This document shows, piece by piece, positions 35,962-44,813 of a stretch of DNA of 64,000 nucleotides; position 1 is the first letter of the stretch, and each line of letters starts with the position of its first letter. The notes under the pieces were generated by a model, which made no database searches, had not been told where the DNA came from, and saw only the letters and a program-made list of their open reading frames with translations. Source of the stretch: Prauserella salsuginis (GTDB taxonomy: Bacteria; Actinomycetota; Actinomycetes; Mycobacteriales; Pseudonocardiaceae); assembly GCF_024648885.1 (NCBI RefSeq), contig NZ_JANBBF010000009.1, forward strand, positions 868,001 through 932,000, in the 5' to 3' direction. The position numbers and the translations under genes are program-made.

Positions 35962-37505
35962 GCACACGGAAAGCTGTGGTGCATCGGCTCGGGCTGCAGC
36001 TGCTCGGGCTGATCTTCCTCGTCGTGGCCGCCCTGTTCATCGCCACGACGATCGCGATCTACAACAAGGCGTTCTCCGACGCGGTCCCCGTGCGGCTCGA
36101 GGCCACGACCGCGGGCAACCAGCTGCGCATGGGCGCCGATGTGAAGATCCGCGGCATGCGCGTGGGCGAGGTGCGGTCGGTGAGCACCGACGGGCAGAAG
36201 GCGATCCTCGAATTGGCGATCGAACGTGACCGGATCGAAGCCGTGCCCGCGGGTGTGTCGGCACGGCTGCTGCCCAAGACCCTGTTCGGCGAGCGTTACG
36301 TGGCGCTGCAACCGCCGAAGCGTTCGGCCGGCTCCGGGGAGGTGGTGCCGTTGGCGGCCGGTGACGTCATCACCCAGGATCGCAGCCGCTCGGCCGTCGA
36401 ACTGGAGGAAGTGCTGTCCAATGTGCTGCCGCTGCTCCAGTCGGTGCAGCCGCAGAAGCTCTCCGGCACGCTGTCGTCGGTGTCCGACGCACTGGAGGGA
36501 CGCGGCGAGAAGTTCGGCGACACGCTCGTCGGGTTGTCGGAGTACCTGAAGGACTTCAACCCCTCGTTGCCCGACCTGTCGCACGACATCACGGCCGTGG
36601 CCGACGTGGCCGACATCTACCACGAGGCGGCACCCGATTTCCTCGCCGCGATGCGGGATCTGACCACGACGACGCGCACGATCGTCGAGAAGCGGCAGGG
36701 TCTCGCCGGCGTGTACAACAGCGTGGCAGGTGCGTCGGCCGATCTGGACCGGTTCCTCGCCGCCAACGAGCGCAACATCATCGGCCTGACGACGTCGTCG
36801 CAGCCCACGCTGGACGTGCTCGCCAAGTACGCACCGCAGTATCCGTGCATGTTCCGGCAGTTCGCCGAGGCGGTGCCGAACGCGAAGGCGGCGTTCGGAC
36901 ACGGCGACGACGAGATGAACCACGTCGTGATCCGGATGCTGGCCGACAACCGCGGCAAGTACGAGCCGGGAGTCGACGAGCCGCGGTACAACGACAAGCG
37001 CGGCCCGAGGTGCTATCCGCAGAAGGTGCCGCCCGAGCGGTTTCCGCAGTATCCGCCGGAAGGCCCGCTCGAGGACGGGTCGACCCATCCGGCGCCGTCG
37101 AAGAACTCCGGCCCGCTCCCGGGGCCGGTGCTGGGTTACGACGTGCCGTTCCCCGAGAACGGGGACGACAAGGCCGCGCTGCAGGGCGGTTCCGGCGACG
37201 CAGCGGGTGGCGACGCCGCTGGTGACACTGCGGGCGGCGACGCAGCGGGTGGCGACGCTCAGGACGGTTCCGGGACAGCTGCGCGCGGTGACGCCGCGGC
37301 TGGTGACGCTGCCGGTGGCGATACTGCGGGCGGTGGCGGTGCGGCGCAGGGCCGGATCTCCTCACCCGCGAACTCGGCCGCCGAACAGCGGCTCATCGGC
37401 GTGCTGCAGTCGCCGCGCACCGGGATCGCACCGGACGAGCTGCCGGGCTGGGGCGGCGTGCTGCTCGGTCCGCTGTACCGCGGGATGACGGTGGAGCTGC
37501 GATGA
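35958..37505 (+). CDS. mce4A: Mce4A, steroid uptake MCE-domain protein
   Basis: A 515-residue MCE protein anchored by an N-terminal helix (GLQLLGLIFLVVAALFIATT). The MCE/MlaD domain (about 38-118, with GADVKIRGMRVGEVRSV and LPKTLFGERYVALQPP) is followed by a long alpha-helical MCE segment and the conserved SQPTLDVLAKYAPQYPCMF. After the usual helical part comes a Gly/Ala/Asp-rich tract of about 50 residues (DAAGGDAAGDTAGG, encoded at 37190-37345) before the conserved end (LPGWGGVLLGPLYRGMTVEL). The tract is an unusual elongation. It is the first subunit of the hetero-hexameric needle for lipid passage. Confidence 0.93.
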   Translation: MSTRKAVVHRLGLQLLGLIFLVVAALFIATTIAIYNKAFSDAVPVRLEATTAGNQLRMGADVKIRGMRVGEVRSVSTDGQKAILELAIERDRIEAVPAGVSARLLPKTLFGERYVALQPPKRSAGSGEVVPLAAGDVITQDRSRSAVELEEVLSNVLPLLQSVQPQKLSGTLSSVSDALEGRGEKFGDTLVGLSEYLKDFNPSLPDLSHDITAVADVADIYHEAAPDFLAAMRDLTTTTRTIVEKRQGLAGVYNSVAGASADLDRFLAANERNIIGLTTSSQPTLDVLAKYAPQYPCMFRQFAEAVPNAKAAFGHGDDEMNHVVIRMLADNRGKYEPGVDEPRYNDKRGPRCYPQKVPPERFPQYPPEGPLEDGSTHPAPSKNSGPLPGPVLGYDVPFPENGDDKAALQGGSGDAAGGDAAGDTAGGDAAGGDAQDGSGTAARGDAAAGDAAGGDTAGGGGAAQGRISSPANSAAEQRLIGVLQSPRTGIAPDELPGWGGVLLGPLYRGMTVELR

Positions 37506-38536
37506 GGAGTATCGCCGGCGCGCTGCTGAAGATCTCGGTGTTCGCCGTCGTGACGGTGCTGCTGACGGGGTTGCTGGCCGCGACCATCGCCAACACGAAC
37601 TTCGGCGACGCCTCGGGCTACACCGCCCGGTTCGTGGACGTGTCCGGACTGTCCGAGGGCGACGACGTGCGGATCGCGGGCGTGAAGGTCGGACAGGTCA
37701 AGGAGATCGCCGTCGGCGAGGGCGACCACGCGGAGGTCCGGTTCGACGTCGACGGCCAACGCAGGCTTCCCGCGCTGGTGACGGCCACCGTCAAGTACCG
37801 CAACCTCATCGGGCAGCGGTATCTGGCGCTCGGCACCGACGTGCCCGACCGGGAGCGGCTCGAACCGGGCGGCACGATCCCGCCGGAACGCACCAGTCCG
37901 GCGCTGAATCTCACGGTGCTGTTCAACGGTTTCCAGCCACTGTTCCGTGCACTCGATCCGAAGGAGATCAACCAGCTCTCCTACGAGATCATCCGGGTGT
38001 TCCAGGGCGAGGGCGGCACGGTGCGCAGCCTGCTGTCGCACACCGCGTCGTTGACCTCGACCCTCGCGTCGAAGGATCGGGTCATCGGCCAGACCATCGA
38101 CAACCTGAACCGTGTCCTCGGCACGGTCAACTCGCGTACGCCGCAGGTGAAGAACCTCGTGTCGACGACGCAGCAGTTGGTGAGCGGGTTGGCGAAACAG
38201 CGGAAACCGATCGGGGAGGCCGTCTCCGGGCTGGCCGAACTGACCACGGCGACCGGCGGACTGCTCGAGGACGCACGGCAGCCGTTGCGCCAGGACGTGA
38301 CAGCGCTGCGGAAGCTGGCGGGCAATCTGGCCGGTTCGCGCGAACTGATCGACGAGGTGCTGACGACGCTGCCGGGACACCTCCAGAAGTTCACGCGTGC
38401 CGTCAGCTACGGCAGCTGGTTCAACTATTACCTGTGCGATCTGCGCGGGACGATCGGTATCAAGGCGCTCAACGTCGACGTGCCGATCCTGCCGCTGCCC
38501 GCGACGGAGCAGCCGGAGAGGTGCCAGACAGAGTGA
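37502..38536 (+). CDS. mce4B: Mce4B, MCE-domain protein
   Basis: A 344-residue MCE protein with an N-terminal membrane helix, the MCE domain (GLSEGDDVRIAGVKVGQVKEI and YRNLIGQRYLALG) and the extended helical region with NGFQPLFRALDPKEINQLSYE, characteristic of MceB. The C-terminal WFNYYLCDLRG segment holds the conserved cysteine of the family. The start ATG 37502 overlaps mce4A; the stop overlaps the mce4C GTG. Confidence 0.94.
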   Translation: MRSIAGALLKISVFAVVTVLLTGLLAATIANTNFGDASGYTARFVDVSGLSEGDDVRIAGVKVGQVKEIAVGEGDHAEVRFDVDGQRRLPALVTATVKYRNLIGQRYLALGTDVPDRERLEPGGTIPPERTSPALNLTVLFNGFQPLFRALDPKEINQLSYEIIRVFQGEGGTVRSLLSHTASLTSTLASKDRVIGQTIDNLNRVLGTVNSRTPQVKNLVSTTQQLVSGLAKQRKPIGEAVSGLAELTTATGGLLEDARQPLRQDVTALRKLAGNLAGSRELIDEVLTTLPGHLQKFTRAVSYGSWFNYYLCDLRGTIGIKALNVDVPILPLPATEQPERCQTE

Positions 38537-39579
38537 AACCGCTGACCGAACGCAACCAGGCCGCGGTGGGATTCGTGGCTCTCGTGCTGGTGGTGCTCAC
38601 GACCGTCACCGTCTACCGGGCCGACGAGATCCCGATTCTGAGCGACCGCACGAGTTACGCCGCACACTTCGCCGAGTCCGCCGGACTGGCAGAGGGCAAC
38701 GACGTGCAGCTGGCGGGGGTACGGGTCGGCGAGGTCGACGAGGTCGTGCTCGACGGCACGCGCGTGCGCGCGACCTTCTCGCTCGAGGGCATCGACACCT
38801 CGCGGATCGGCAACCGGACGAGGGCGTCGATCGAGATCAAGACGCTGCTGGGGGAGAAGTACCTCGCGCTCGCCCCGGAGGGCGAGGCGCCGCAGGACCC
38901 GGCCGAGCCGATACCGGTGGAGCGCACGGAGACGCCGTTCGAACTGCAGGACGCGTTCGACCAGCTGTCGGGGACGGTCGAGGACATCGACACCGACCAG
39001 CTGGCGAAGAGCTTCGACGTGGTGTCCGAGACCTTCGCCGACACCTCCGAGCCGATGACCGAGGCGTTGCAGGGACTCTCGGCGTTGTCGGAGACGGTGT
39101 CGTCGCGGGACGCCGAACTGGGCAGGCTGCTGTCGAACACCCGGCAGATCACCGGCACGCTCCGCAGCAGGAACCAGCAGCTGCGCAAGGTGATCGGCGA
39201 CGGCAACACGTTGCTGACCGAACTGCAGAACCGGCGGCAGGCGATCAACCGGATGCTGGTCGGCACCCGGCAGGTGTCGCAGCAGCTGTCCGGGGTCGTC
39301 GACGACAACCGGGAGCAGCTCCAGCCGGCGTTGCAGGAACTGAGCAAGGTCACCACGGTGCTGCAGCGCAATCAGAACAACCTGGACCGCGGCTTGGAGC
39401 TGCTCGCGCCGTTCACCCGGCTCGGGACCAACGTGACCGGTAACGGCCGCTGGTTCGACGGCTACATCTGCGGGATGCTGCCGCCGACGATCAACACCGG
39501 CACCGGCTACGAGTACAACTCGGAGGGTTGCGTCGGTGACATGGCCGCGCCGGACCAGGGCGTCGGAGGTGGCCGATGA
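38533..39579 (+). CDS. mce4C: Mce4C, MCE-domain protein
   Basis: A 348-residue MCE protein. From GTG 38533 (overlapping the mce4B stop as GTGA) it begins KPLTERNQAAVGFVALVLVV, the family's cytoplasmic lead and membrane helix. The MCE domain (about 40-118: GLAEGNDVQLAGVRVGEVDEV and LLGEKYLALAPEG) and helical needle segment follow, ending near WFDGYICGMLPPTIN. The longer upstream frame is a shadow of mce4B. Confidence 0.94.
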   Translation: MKPLTERNQAAVGFVALVLVVLTTVTVYRADEIPILSDRTSYAAHFAESAGLAEGNDVQLAGVRVGEVDEVVLDGTRVRATFSLEGIDTSRIGNRTRASIEIKTLLGEKYLALAPEGEAPQDPAEPIPVERTETPFELQDAFDQLSGTVEDIDTDQLAKSFDVVSETFADTSEPMTEALQGLSALSETVSSRDAELGRLLSNTRQITGTLRSRNQQLRKVIGDGNTLLTELQNRRQAINRMLVGTRQVSQQLSGVVDDNREQLQPALQELSKVTTVLQRNQNNLDRGLELLAPFTRLGTNVTGNGRWFDGYICGMLPPTINTGTGYEYNSEGCVGDMAAPDQGVGGGR

Positions 39580-40757
39580 CGATGGACACGCGCGCGGGCA
39601 GGAGCGTGTATCGCTGGCTGGCGACGGCCTGCGTGGCGGTACTCCTGCTGACCGGCGGCGTCTGGTGGTTGTTGCGCGAGGATGCGGGCATCAGGCTGAC
39701 GGCGCACTTCGACCGCGCGGTCGGGCTGTATGCCGGGTCGACGGTGCGCGTGCTCGGCATCGAGGTCGGCGAGATCACGCGGGTGCAGCCACGCGGTGAG
39801 CAGGTCGTGGTGTCCATGCGCGTCGACAACGGGGTCCAGGTGCCGGAGGGGGCCGACGCGGTCGTCGTCGCGCCGAGCCTCGTCAGCGACCGCTACGTGC
39901 AGCTGACGCCGGTGTACGACGGCGGGCCCGTGATGACGTCCGGAACGGTGATCCCGCGGGACCGCACCGCCACCCCGATGGAGATCGACGACCTGTACGC
40001 GAGCCTCGACGAACTGTCGACGGCACTCGGGCCGGACGGGGCGAACTCCGACGGTGCGCTGTCTCGGGTGCTCGACACGACCGCGGCCAACCTCGACGGC
40101 AACGGCCGGAACCTGAACACCACGGTCACGAAACTGTCCGAACTGGCCACGACGCTCGACGACTCGTCGGACGACCTGTTCGGCACGGTGCGGAACCTGC
40201 AGAAGTTCACCGAGCTGCTCGCGACCAGTGACGCGCAGCTGAACCGCTTCTACGAGCGGCTGTCCGAGGTGAGCGGGTTCCTGGCCGAGGATTCCGACGA
40301 CGTCGGCAAGGCGCTGTCGTCGCTGGGCGGGGCGCTGGGCAAGGTGAAAGGCTTCGTCGGCGAGAACCGGAAGGCGCTGTCGGACAACATCGGCAAGCTC
40401 GAAGGCATCACCCAGGTGCTGGTCGACCAGCGCGCCGCGGTCGCGGAGATCGCCGACGTCGCACCTCTCGGGCTGTCGAACTTCATCAACTCCTACGACG
40501 CCGCCTCCGGGTCGATCGCGATCCGCTACAACTTCAACGAGGTCACCAATCCGCTGATGACGAGCGCGTGCAAGCTGACGAAGTCACTGGCCGACCACCG
40601 AACGCCGGAGGCGCTGGACAAACTGTGCGAGATTCTCGGCCCGGTCGTCGACGGCGCCGCGAAGTTGCCGTCGGTCTCACAGCTGCTGGCCTCGATCCAG
40701 AGCGGCGAGCTGCCGCCGCTGCCGCTCCCGTCGATCGTGGCACCGGGAGGTCGGTGA
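39576..40757 (+). CDS. mce4D: Mce4D, MCE-domain protein
   Basis: A 393-residue MCE protein: N-terminal helix (WLATACVAVLLLTGGVWWL), MCE domain (GLYAGSTVRVLGIEVGEITRV and APSLVSDRYVQLTP) and a helical needle region with repeated heptads. The Mce4D-typical end, NFINSYDAASGSIAIRYNFN, and a proline-rich tail LPPLPLPS are present. ATG 39576 overlaps mce4C and its TGA overlaps the mce4E ATG (TGATG). Confidence 0.94.
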   Translation: MTMDTRAGRSVYRWLATACVAVLLLTGGVWWLLREDAGIRLTAHFDRAVGLYAGSTVRVLGIEVGEITRVQPRGEQVVVSMRVDNGVQVPEGADAVVVAPSLVSDRYVQLTPVYDGGPVMTSGTVIPRDRTATPMEIDDLYASLDELSTALGPDGANSDGALSRVLDTTAANLDGNGRNLNTTVTKLSELATTLDDSSDDLFGTVRNLQKFTELLATSDAQLNRFYERLSEVSGFLAEDSDDVGKALSSLGGALGKVKGFVGENRKALSDNIGKLEGITQVLVDQRAAVAEIADVAPLGLSNFINSYDAASGSIAIRYNFNEVTNPLMTSACKLTKSLADHRTPEALDKLCEILGPVVDGAAKLPSVSQLLASIQSGELPPLPLPSIVAPGGR

Positions 40758-42040
40758 TGACGGAGACAACGGTGGCGACAGCGACGGCGGTGCAGCGAAC
40801 GCCGGGCGGTGCCCGTCCCGGCAGGGCGCGGCGGGCGCTGCGACTGTCGTTGGTATGCCTGCTGTTGCTGGTGGCGGGCTGTGGCGACGGCGGATTCTCG
40901 GGGCTGTACAACGCACCATTGCCCGGCGGTGCCGACCTCGGTGACCGGCCGTATCGGATCACCGTGCGGTTCCACGACGTGCTCGATCTCGTGCCACAGG
41001 CGGCGGTGAAGGTCAATGACGTCGCCGTGGGGCGGGTGGAGCGGGTGCGGCTCGCCGACGACGGCAAGACCGCGCTCGCCGACCTCGCCCTGAACGGGGA
41101 CATCGACCTGCCCGGCGACGCGGTGGCGGAACTGCGCCAGTCGAGCCTGCTCGGGGAGAAGTTCGTCGAGCTGCGGCCGCCCGCCGACGGCGGCGGCAAG
41201 GCCGCGCTCGGCGACGGCGACGTGATCCCCCTCGACCGGACGAACCGCAATCCGCAGGTGGAGGAGGTCCTCGGGGCGCTGTCGCTCCTGCTCAACGGCG
41301 GCGGAGTGGAACAGCTCAGGGACATCGTCGGGGAGCTCAACGATGCGCTGGCCGGGAACGAACCGGAGATCAGGGCGCTGCTGACCCGCGTGGACGAACT
41401 CGCGACCACATTGGACGAACAGCGCGGTGAGATCGTGCGGGCGATCGACGGGGTGCACCGGTTGTCGGGCACCCTGTCGAAACAGCGCGGCCACCTGTCC
41501 ACGGCACTCGAGCACCTGGAGCCTGGGTTGAAGGTCGTCTCCGGACAGCGGGAGCAGCTGGTCGGCATGCTGAAATCACTGCGGAAGCTGTCCGGGACCG
41601 GTACCCGAGTGGTCGACGCGAGCAAACAGAGTCTCGTCGCGAACCTGCGAGCGCTCACCCCGACGCTGGAGAAGCTCGCCGAGACCGGTGCCGATCTGCC
41701 GGAAGCGATGCAGCTGCTGCCCAGCTATCCGATCCCGGTGTTCGGCGAGTCGATCATGCACGGCGACTACGCGAACGTGAGCGTGCGACTGGACCTGCAG
41801 CTCGACGCGATCCTCGAGAACGTCCTCAATGCGCGGAGGCCGCCGGTGCAGCTGCCGAACGACGACGGCACCGGCGCCGAGGGTGCCATCCCGTTCAACG
41901 ACGGGGACGCCCCGCCGCCGCTGCCGCTGCCCGACCCCTCGGAATCGCTGACCGCTCCGCAGGCCGGTGCCGGCCAGGGGAGGGGCGGTACCGGCGGCGG
42001 TGTCGACGGGCTGCTCGGCGGCCTGGTGGGAGGTGGCTGA
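40757..42040 (+). CDS. mce4E: Mce4E, MCE-domain lipoprotein
   Basis: A 427-residue MCE protein exported as a lipoprotein: signal LRLSLVCLLLLVAGC with lipobox LVAGC. The MceE subunit is the lipidated member in all actinobacterial Mce systems. The MCE domain (VPQAAVKVNDVAVGRVERV and LLGEKFVELRPP) is followed by the helical region and SYPIPVFGESIMHGDYANV. Its C-terminus is Gly-rich. ATG 40757 is fixed by the TGATG overlap with mce4D; the frame continuing upstream to 40568 is a shadow. Confidence 0.94.
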   Translation: MTETTVATATAVQRTPGGARPGRARRALRLSLVCLLLLVAGCGDGGFSGLYNAPLPGGADLGDRPYRITVRFHDVLDLVPQAAVKVNDVAVGRVERVRLADDGKTALADLALNGDIDLPGDAVAELRQSSLLGEKFVELRPPADGGGKAALGDGDVIPLDRTNRNPQVEEVLGALSLLLNGGGVEQLRDIVGELNDALAGNEPEIRALLTRVDELATTLDEQRGEIVRAIDGVHRLSGTLSKQRGHLSTALEHLEPGLKVVSGQREQLVGMLKSLRKLSGTGTRVVDASKQSLVANLRALTPTLEKLAETGADLPEAMQLLPSYPIPVFGESIMHGDYANVSVRLDLQLDAILENVLNARRPPVQLPNDDGTGAEGAIPFNDGDAPPPLPLPDPSESLTAPQAGAGQGRGGTGGGVDGLLGGLVGGG

Positions 42041-43368
42041 TGAGACTGGAACGCAAGAACCGGTTGCAGCTCGTCGTGTTCGGCCTCATCTCCCTGCTGG
42101 CGGTCGGCTACGCCGGAGGCACGTATGCGGGCCTGGATCGGCTGTTCGGCAACCGCGGGTATCTGGTTCACATCCAGCTGAGCGAGTCGGGCGGCATCTT
42201 CGAGAACGCGGAGGTCGCCTACCGGGGCGTGACGGTCGGCCGGGTGACGGGCCTCAACCTCGACGGCCACGGTGTGACCGTCGACGTGGACATCGACAGC
42301 GGTACGCCCGACATTCCCGCCGACTCCGACGCCGTCGTCGCCAATCGCTCCGCCGTCGGTGAGCAATATGTCGATTTGCGGCCCCGGTCCGACGACGGGC
42401 CGTATCTCGAACACGGTTCGACGATCGACAGCTCCCGGACCGGCACGCCGGTGCCGCCCGGGCAGCTGCTCGGCAACCTCAACCAGCTCGTGTCCAGTGT
42501 GGATCCGGAGTCGTTGCGAACGGTCGTCGACGAACTCGACACCGCGTTCACCGGCGCGGGCCCCGACCTGGGGCGGCTGCTGGATTCGGCGGGATCGCTC
42601 ACCGCCCAGGCCAAGGAGAATCTGCCGCAGACCGCGCAACTGCTGCGGCAGAGCCGGACCGTGCTCGACACCCAGCGCCGGAACGCCGACCAGTTGCGGT
42701 CGATCGCGGGCGGGTTCCGTGACATCGCGTCACAGCTGAAGAAATCCGACTCCGACCTGCGCAACGTGATCGACCGCGCTCCCGCGGCGAGCCGCGAGAT
42801 CTCCGCGCTGCTCGACGAGTCCGGGACGAGCCTGTCGGTGATGATCGCGAACCTGCTGACGACCTCGCAGGTGCTCGAACCGCGGACGGACGCGCTCGAG
42901 CACATGATGGTGGCGCTGCCGATGGTGTCCGGCTTCTCGCGTTCGGTCGTGTCCAACGGCGAAGGGCATCTCGGTTTCGTGCCCACGTTCTTCGACCCGC
43001 ACGGCTGCACCAAGGGGTACGAGGGCACCGAGCGCCGCCCCGCGAACGACACGCGGAACACCGAGCCCAACACCGAGGCCTATTGCGCCGAACCGCAGGG
43101 CAGTCCGAGCAATGTCCGTGGTGCGCAGAACGCGCCGGTGGCGGGTGAGCCGGTGCAGGTTCCGGGTGGCGACCAGGACGCGAGCGGCGACATCGACGGT
43201 GGTGCCGATCGGGATCGGGAGGAGTCACGGCGCGGGGGCCAGGACGGCAGTGGTGGGCTGCCCGGACTGCTCGACTTCTCGGCCACCGGCGGTTCCGGGC
43301 AGGGCGATTCGGCGGACTCCGGGTCGTCCGGCGACGGGATGGGCGGCCTGCTGGGGGTGGACGGATGA
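42040..43368 (+). CDS. mce4F: Mce4F, MCE-domain protein
   Basis: A 442-residue MCE protein, the last of the six. N-terminal helix QLVVFGLISLLAVGYAGGTY, MCE domain (GGIFENAEVAYRGVTVGRVT and AVGEQYVDLRPRS) and long helical region; the C-terminal FSRSVVSNGEGHLGFVPTFF and a Cys-containing end (CTKGYEG...YCAEPQG) precede a disordered Gly/Asp/Ser-rich tail. TGATG overlap with mce4E; its own stop overlaps the next gene as ATGA. Confidence 0.94.
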   Translation: MRLERKNRLQLVVFGLISLLAVGYAGGTYAGLDRLFGNRGYLVHIQLSESGGIFENAEVAYRGVTVGRVTGLNLDGHGVTVDVDIDSGTPDIPADSDAVVANRSAVGEQYVDLRPRSDDGPYLEHGSTIDSSRTGTPVPPGQLLGNLNQLVSSVDPESLRTVVDELDTAFTGAGPDLGRLLDSAGSLTAQAKENLPQTAQLLRQSRTVLDTQRRNADQLRSIAGGFRDIASQLKKSDSDLRNVIDRAPAASREISALLDESGTSLSVMIANLLTTSQVLEPRTDALEHMMVALPMVSGFSRSVVSNGEGHLGFVPTFFDPHGCTKGYEGTERRPANDTRNTEPNTEAYCAEPQGSPSNVRGAQNAPVAGEPVQVPGGDQDASGDIDGGADRDREESRRGGQDGSGGLPGLLDFSATGGSGQGDSADSGSSGDGMGGLLGVDG

Positions 43369-43877
43369 GGCCGGTACGGCTGCTGCGCCGGGTGGCCCGG
43401 GACCGCACCGTCGCGGTGCTGCTGGCCGTCGCTGTGATCGCGACCGTCTCCTGCGCCGGTCTGGGTTGGCGCTGGTGGGCGGTGGCGCACAGCGAGCCCG
43501 CCCACGGCGCCGCTGTCCGGGACGCGGCCGTACGCGAAGGAACCAGGGCACTCGAGGTGCTCCACACGATCGATCACCGCACCGCCGCATCGGATCTCGA
43601 CGCGTGGGCACGAGTCACTTCGGGTGAGCTGCACGGCAGGTTGATTGGTGACCGGAAGCGGCACATCGACCGCGCCGGCGATGCCGAAACCGTCGCCACG
43701 GCAACGGTGACCCGCTCCGCGCTGTCCGAACTGGACGTCGAGGGCGGGACGGCGCGGCTGCTGGCGGTCGTCGACACCGACGTCGGCAAGGAGCAGCGGC
43801 GCAGCACGTTGATCGCATCCTTGGTGCGGAAAGGGGAGCGGTGGACCGTGTCGAACGTGCAGGCGGTCGGCTCGTGA
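43365..43877 (+). CDS. Mce-associated membrane protein (Mas4A-like)
   Basis: A 170-residue protein with a short basic N-terminus, one membrane helix (about 17-38, TVAVLLAVAVIATVSCAGLGW) and an extracytoplasmic NTF2-like domain ending WTVSNVQAVG, as in Mce-associated proteins found at the end of mce operons. Such proteins stabilise or assist the transporter in mycobacteria. It overlaps mce4F by 4 bp and the next gene by GTGA, so it is part of the importer operon. Confidence 0.85.
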   Translation: MRPVRLLRRVARDRTVAVLLAVAVIATVSCAGLGWRWWAVAHSEPAHGAAVRDAAVREGTRALEVLHTIDHRTAASDLDAWARVTSGELHGRLIGDRKRHIDRAGDAETVATATVTRSALSELDVEGGTARLLAVVDTDVGKEQRRSTLIASLVRKGERWTVSNVQAVGS

Positions 43878-44659
43878 CCCGGCGTACGGTGCGGGAGCCC
43901 GGGGACCGCGAGGACGAGGAACCCGTCACGGAGCCCGGCGCGGAGCCCGAGGACGACCGCGAGGACCGGGCGGGCCGCGGCCACAGGGACACCGTGGACG
44001 AGGACGTGGACACCGAGGACGAGGATGCGGACGGCGAGGACCGTGCGGCCGGCGAGCCCGGTGATGCCGACGACGCGGCGGCCCGGAGGGATGGTCCGGC
44101 GGCACGGCGCGCGACGGTGCTCGCCGTCCTGGCCGCGGTGTGCGTCGTCGCCACGGCGGGTGCGGTCTGGCTGGGCATGCGTTCGGTGGACGCCGCGCCG
44201 GACGACGTGGCCCATGTCGATGCGGCGCGGACGCAGCAGTTGACGGAGGAGGTCGACGCCGCCGTCACGGCCGTGTTCTCGTACGACCGCGGTGATCTCG
44301 CGCGTACCGAGCGGGCGGCCGACCGGGTACTGACCGGAGCGGCGCGCCGTGAGTACGAGGCCCTCTTCGCCCGTCTCCGCGCGCAGGCCGCAGGGAGTCG
44401 GGATGGCGGAAACCGGGCCGGCGGGAACGGAGCCGACGGGACAGGCGATGCGGCCGCGTCGGGTGCCGTGCAGTCGACGACGGTCCGATCCGTCGGGGTG
44501 CGCAGTCTGACCGGCGGACGGGCGGAGCTGCTCGTGCTGGCCGATCGGCGGGTGCTGGGTGAGGACATGTCCTCCCGCGGTTCGGATTCGGTGTGGATCG
44601 ACGTCGTGGCGGTGCGCAGCGACGGGAGCTGGCGCATCGCCGAGATGTCGCCGGTGTGA
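43874..44659 (+). CDS. Mce-associated membrane protein (Mas4B-like), acidic N-terminus
   Basis: A 261-residue protein. The first 75 residues are extremely acidic and presumably cytoplasmic (DEDVDTEDEDADGED). One membrane helix (about 81-100, ATVLAVLAAVCVVATAGAVW) leads to an NTF2-like domain that ends WIDVVAVRSDGSWRIAEM, the typical Mce-associated fold. The start is GTG 43874, overlapping the preceding stop. A Gly/Asn-rich loop (RDGGNRAGGNGADGTG) interrupts the domain. It closes the mce operon; the glycosyltransferase gene begins 154 bp later behind its own operator. Confidence 0.83.
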   Translation: MTRRTVREPGDREDEEPVTEPGAEPEDDREDRAGRGHRDTVDEDVDTEDEDADGEDRAAGEPGDADDAAARRDGPAARRATVLAVLAAVCVVATAGAVWLGMRSVDAAPDDVAHVDAARTQQLTEEVDAAVTAVFSYDRGDLARTERAADRVLTGAARREYEALFARLRAQAAGSRDGGNRAGGNGADGTGDAAASGAVQSTTVRSVGVRSLTGGRAELLVLADRRVLGEDMSSRGSDSVWIDVVAVRSDGSWRIAEMSPV

Positions 44660-44746
44660 GTGCCGGAGCGGATGCGCGCGGCGCGTTCGTGTGGTGATCA
44701 TGTACGACGGGTCCGGTGTGGCCCGGGCGCTGACGTTGCCAAAAAG

Positions 44747-44760
44747 TGAAACATGTTCTA
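44747..44760. promoter_or_regulatory. KstR-type operator before the glycosyltransferase
   Basis: TGAAACATGTTCTA fits TnnAACnnGTTnnA at every defined position. It lies 54 bp upstream of the GT4 start codon (44814) in a 154-bp gap after the mce operon. Confidence 0.75.
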
Positions 44761-44813
44761 GTCTTGCTCGATGATCATGGCGGTCGTCCGGCGGGTGCGG
44801 GTGAGGTGATCGG

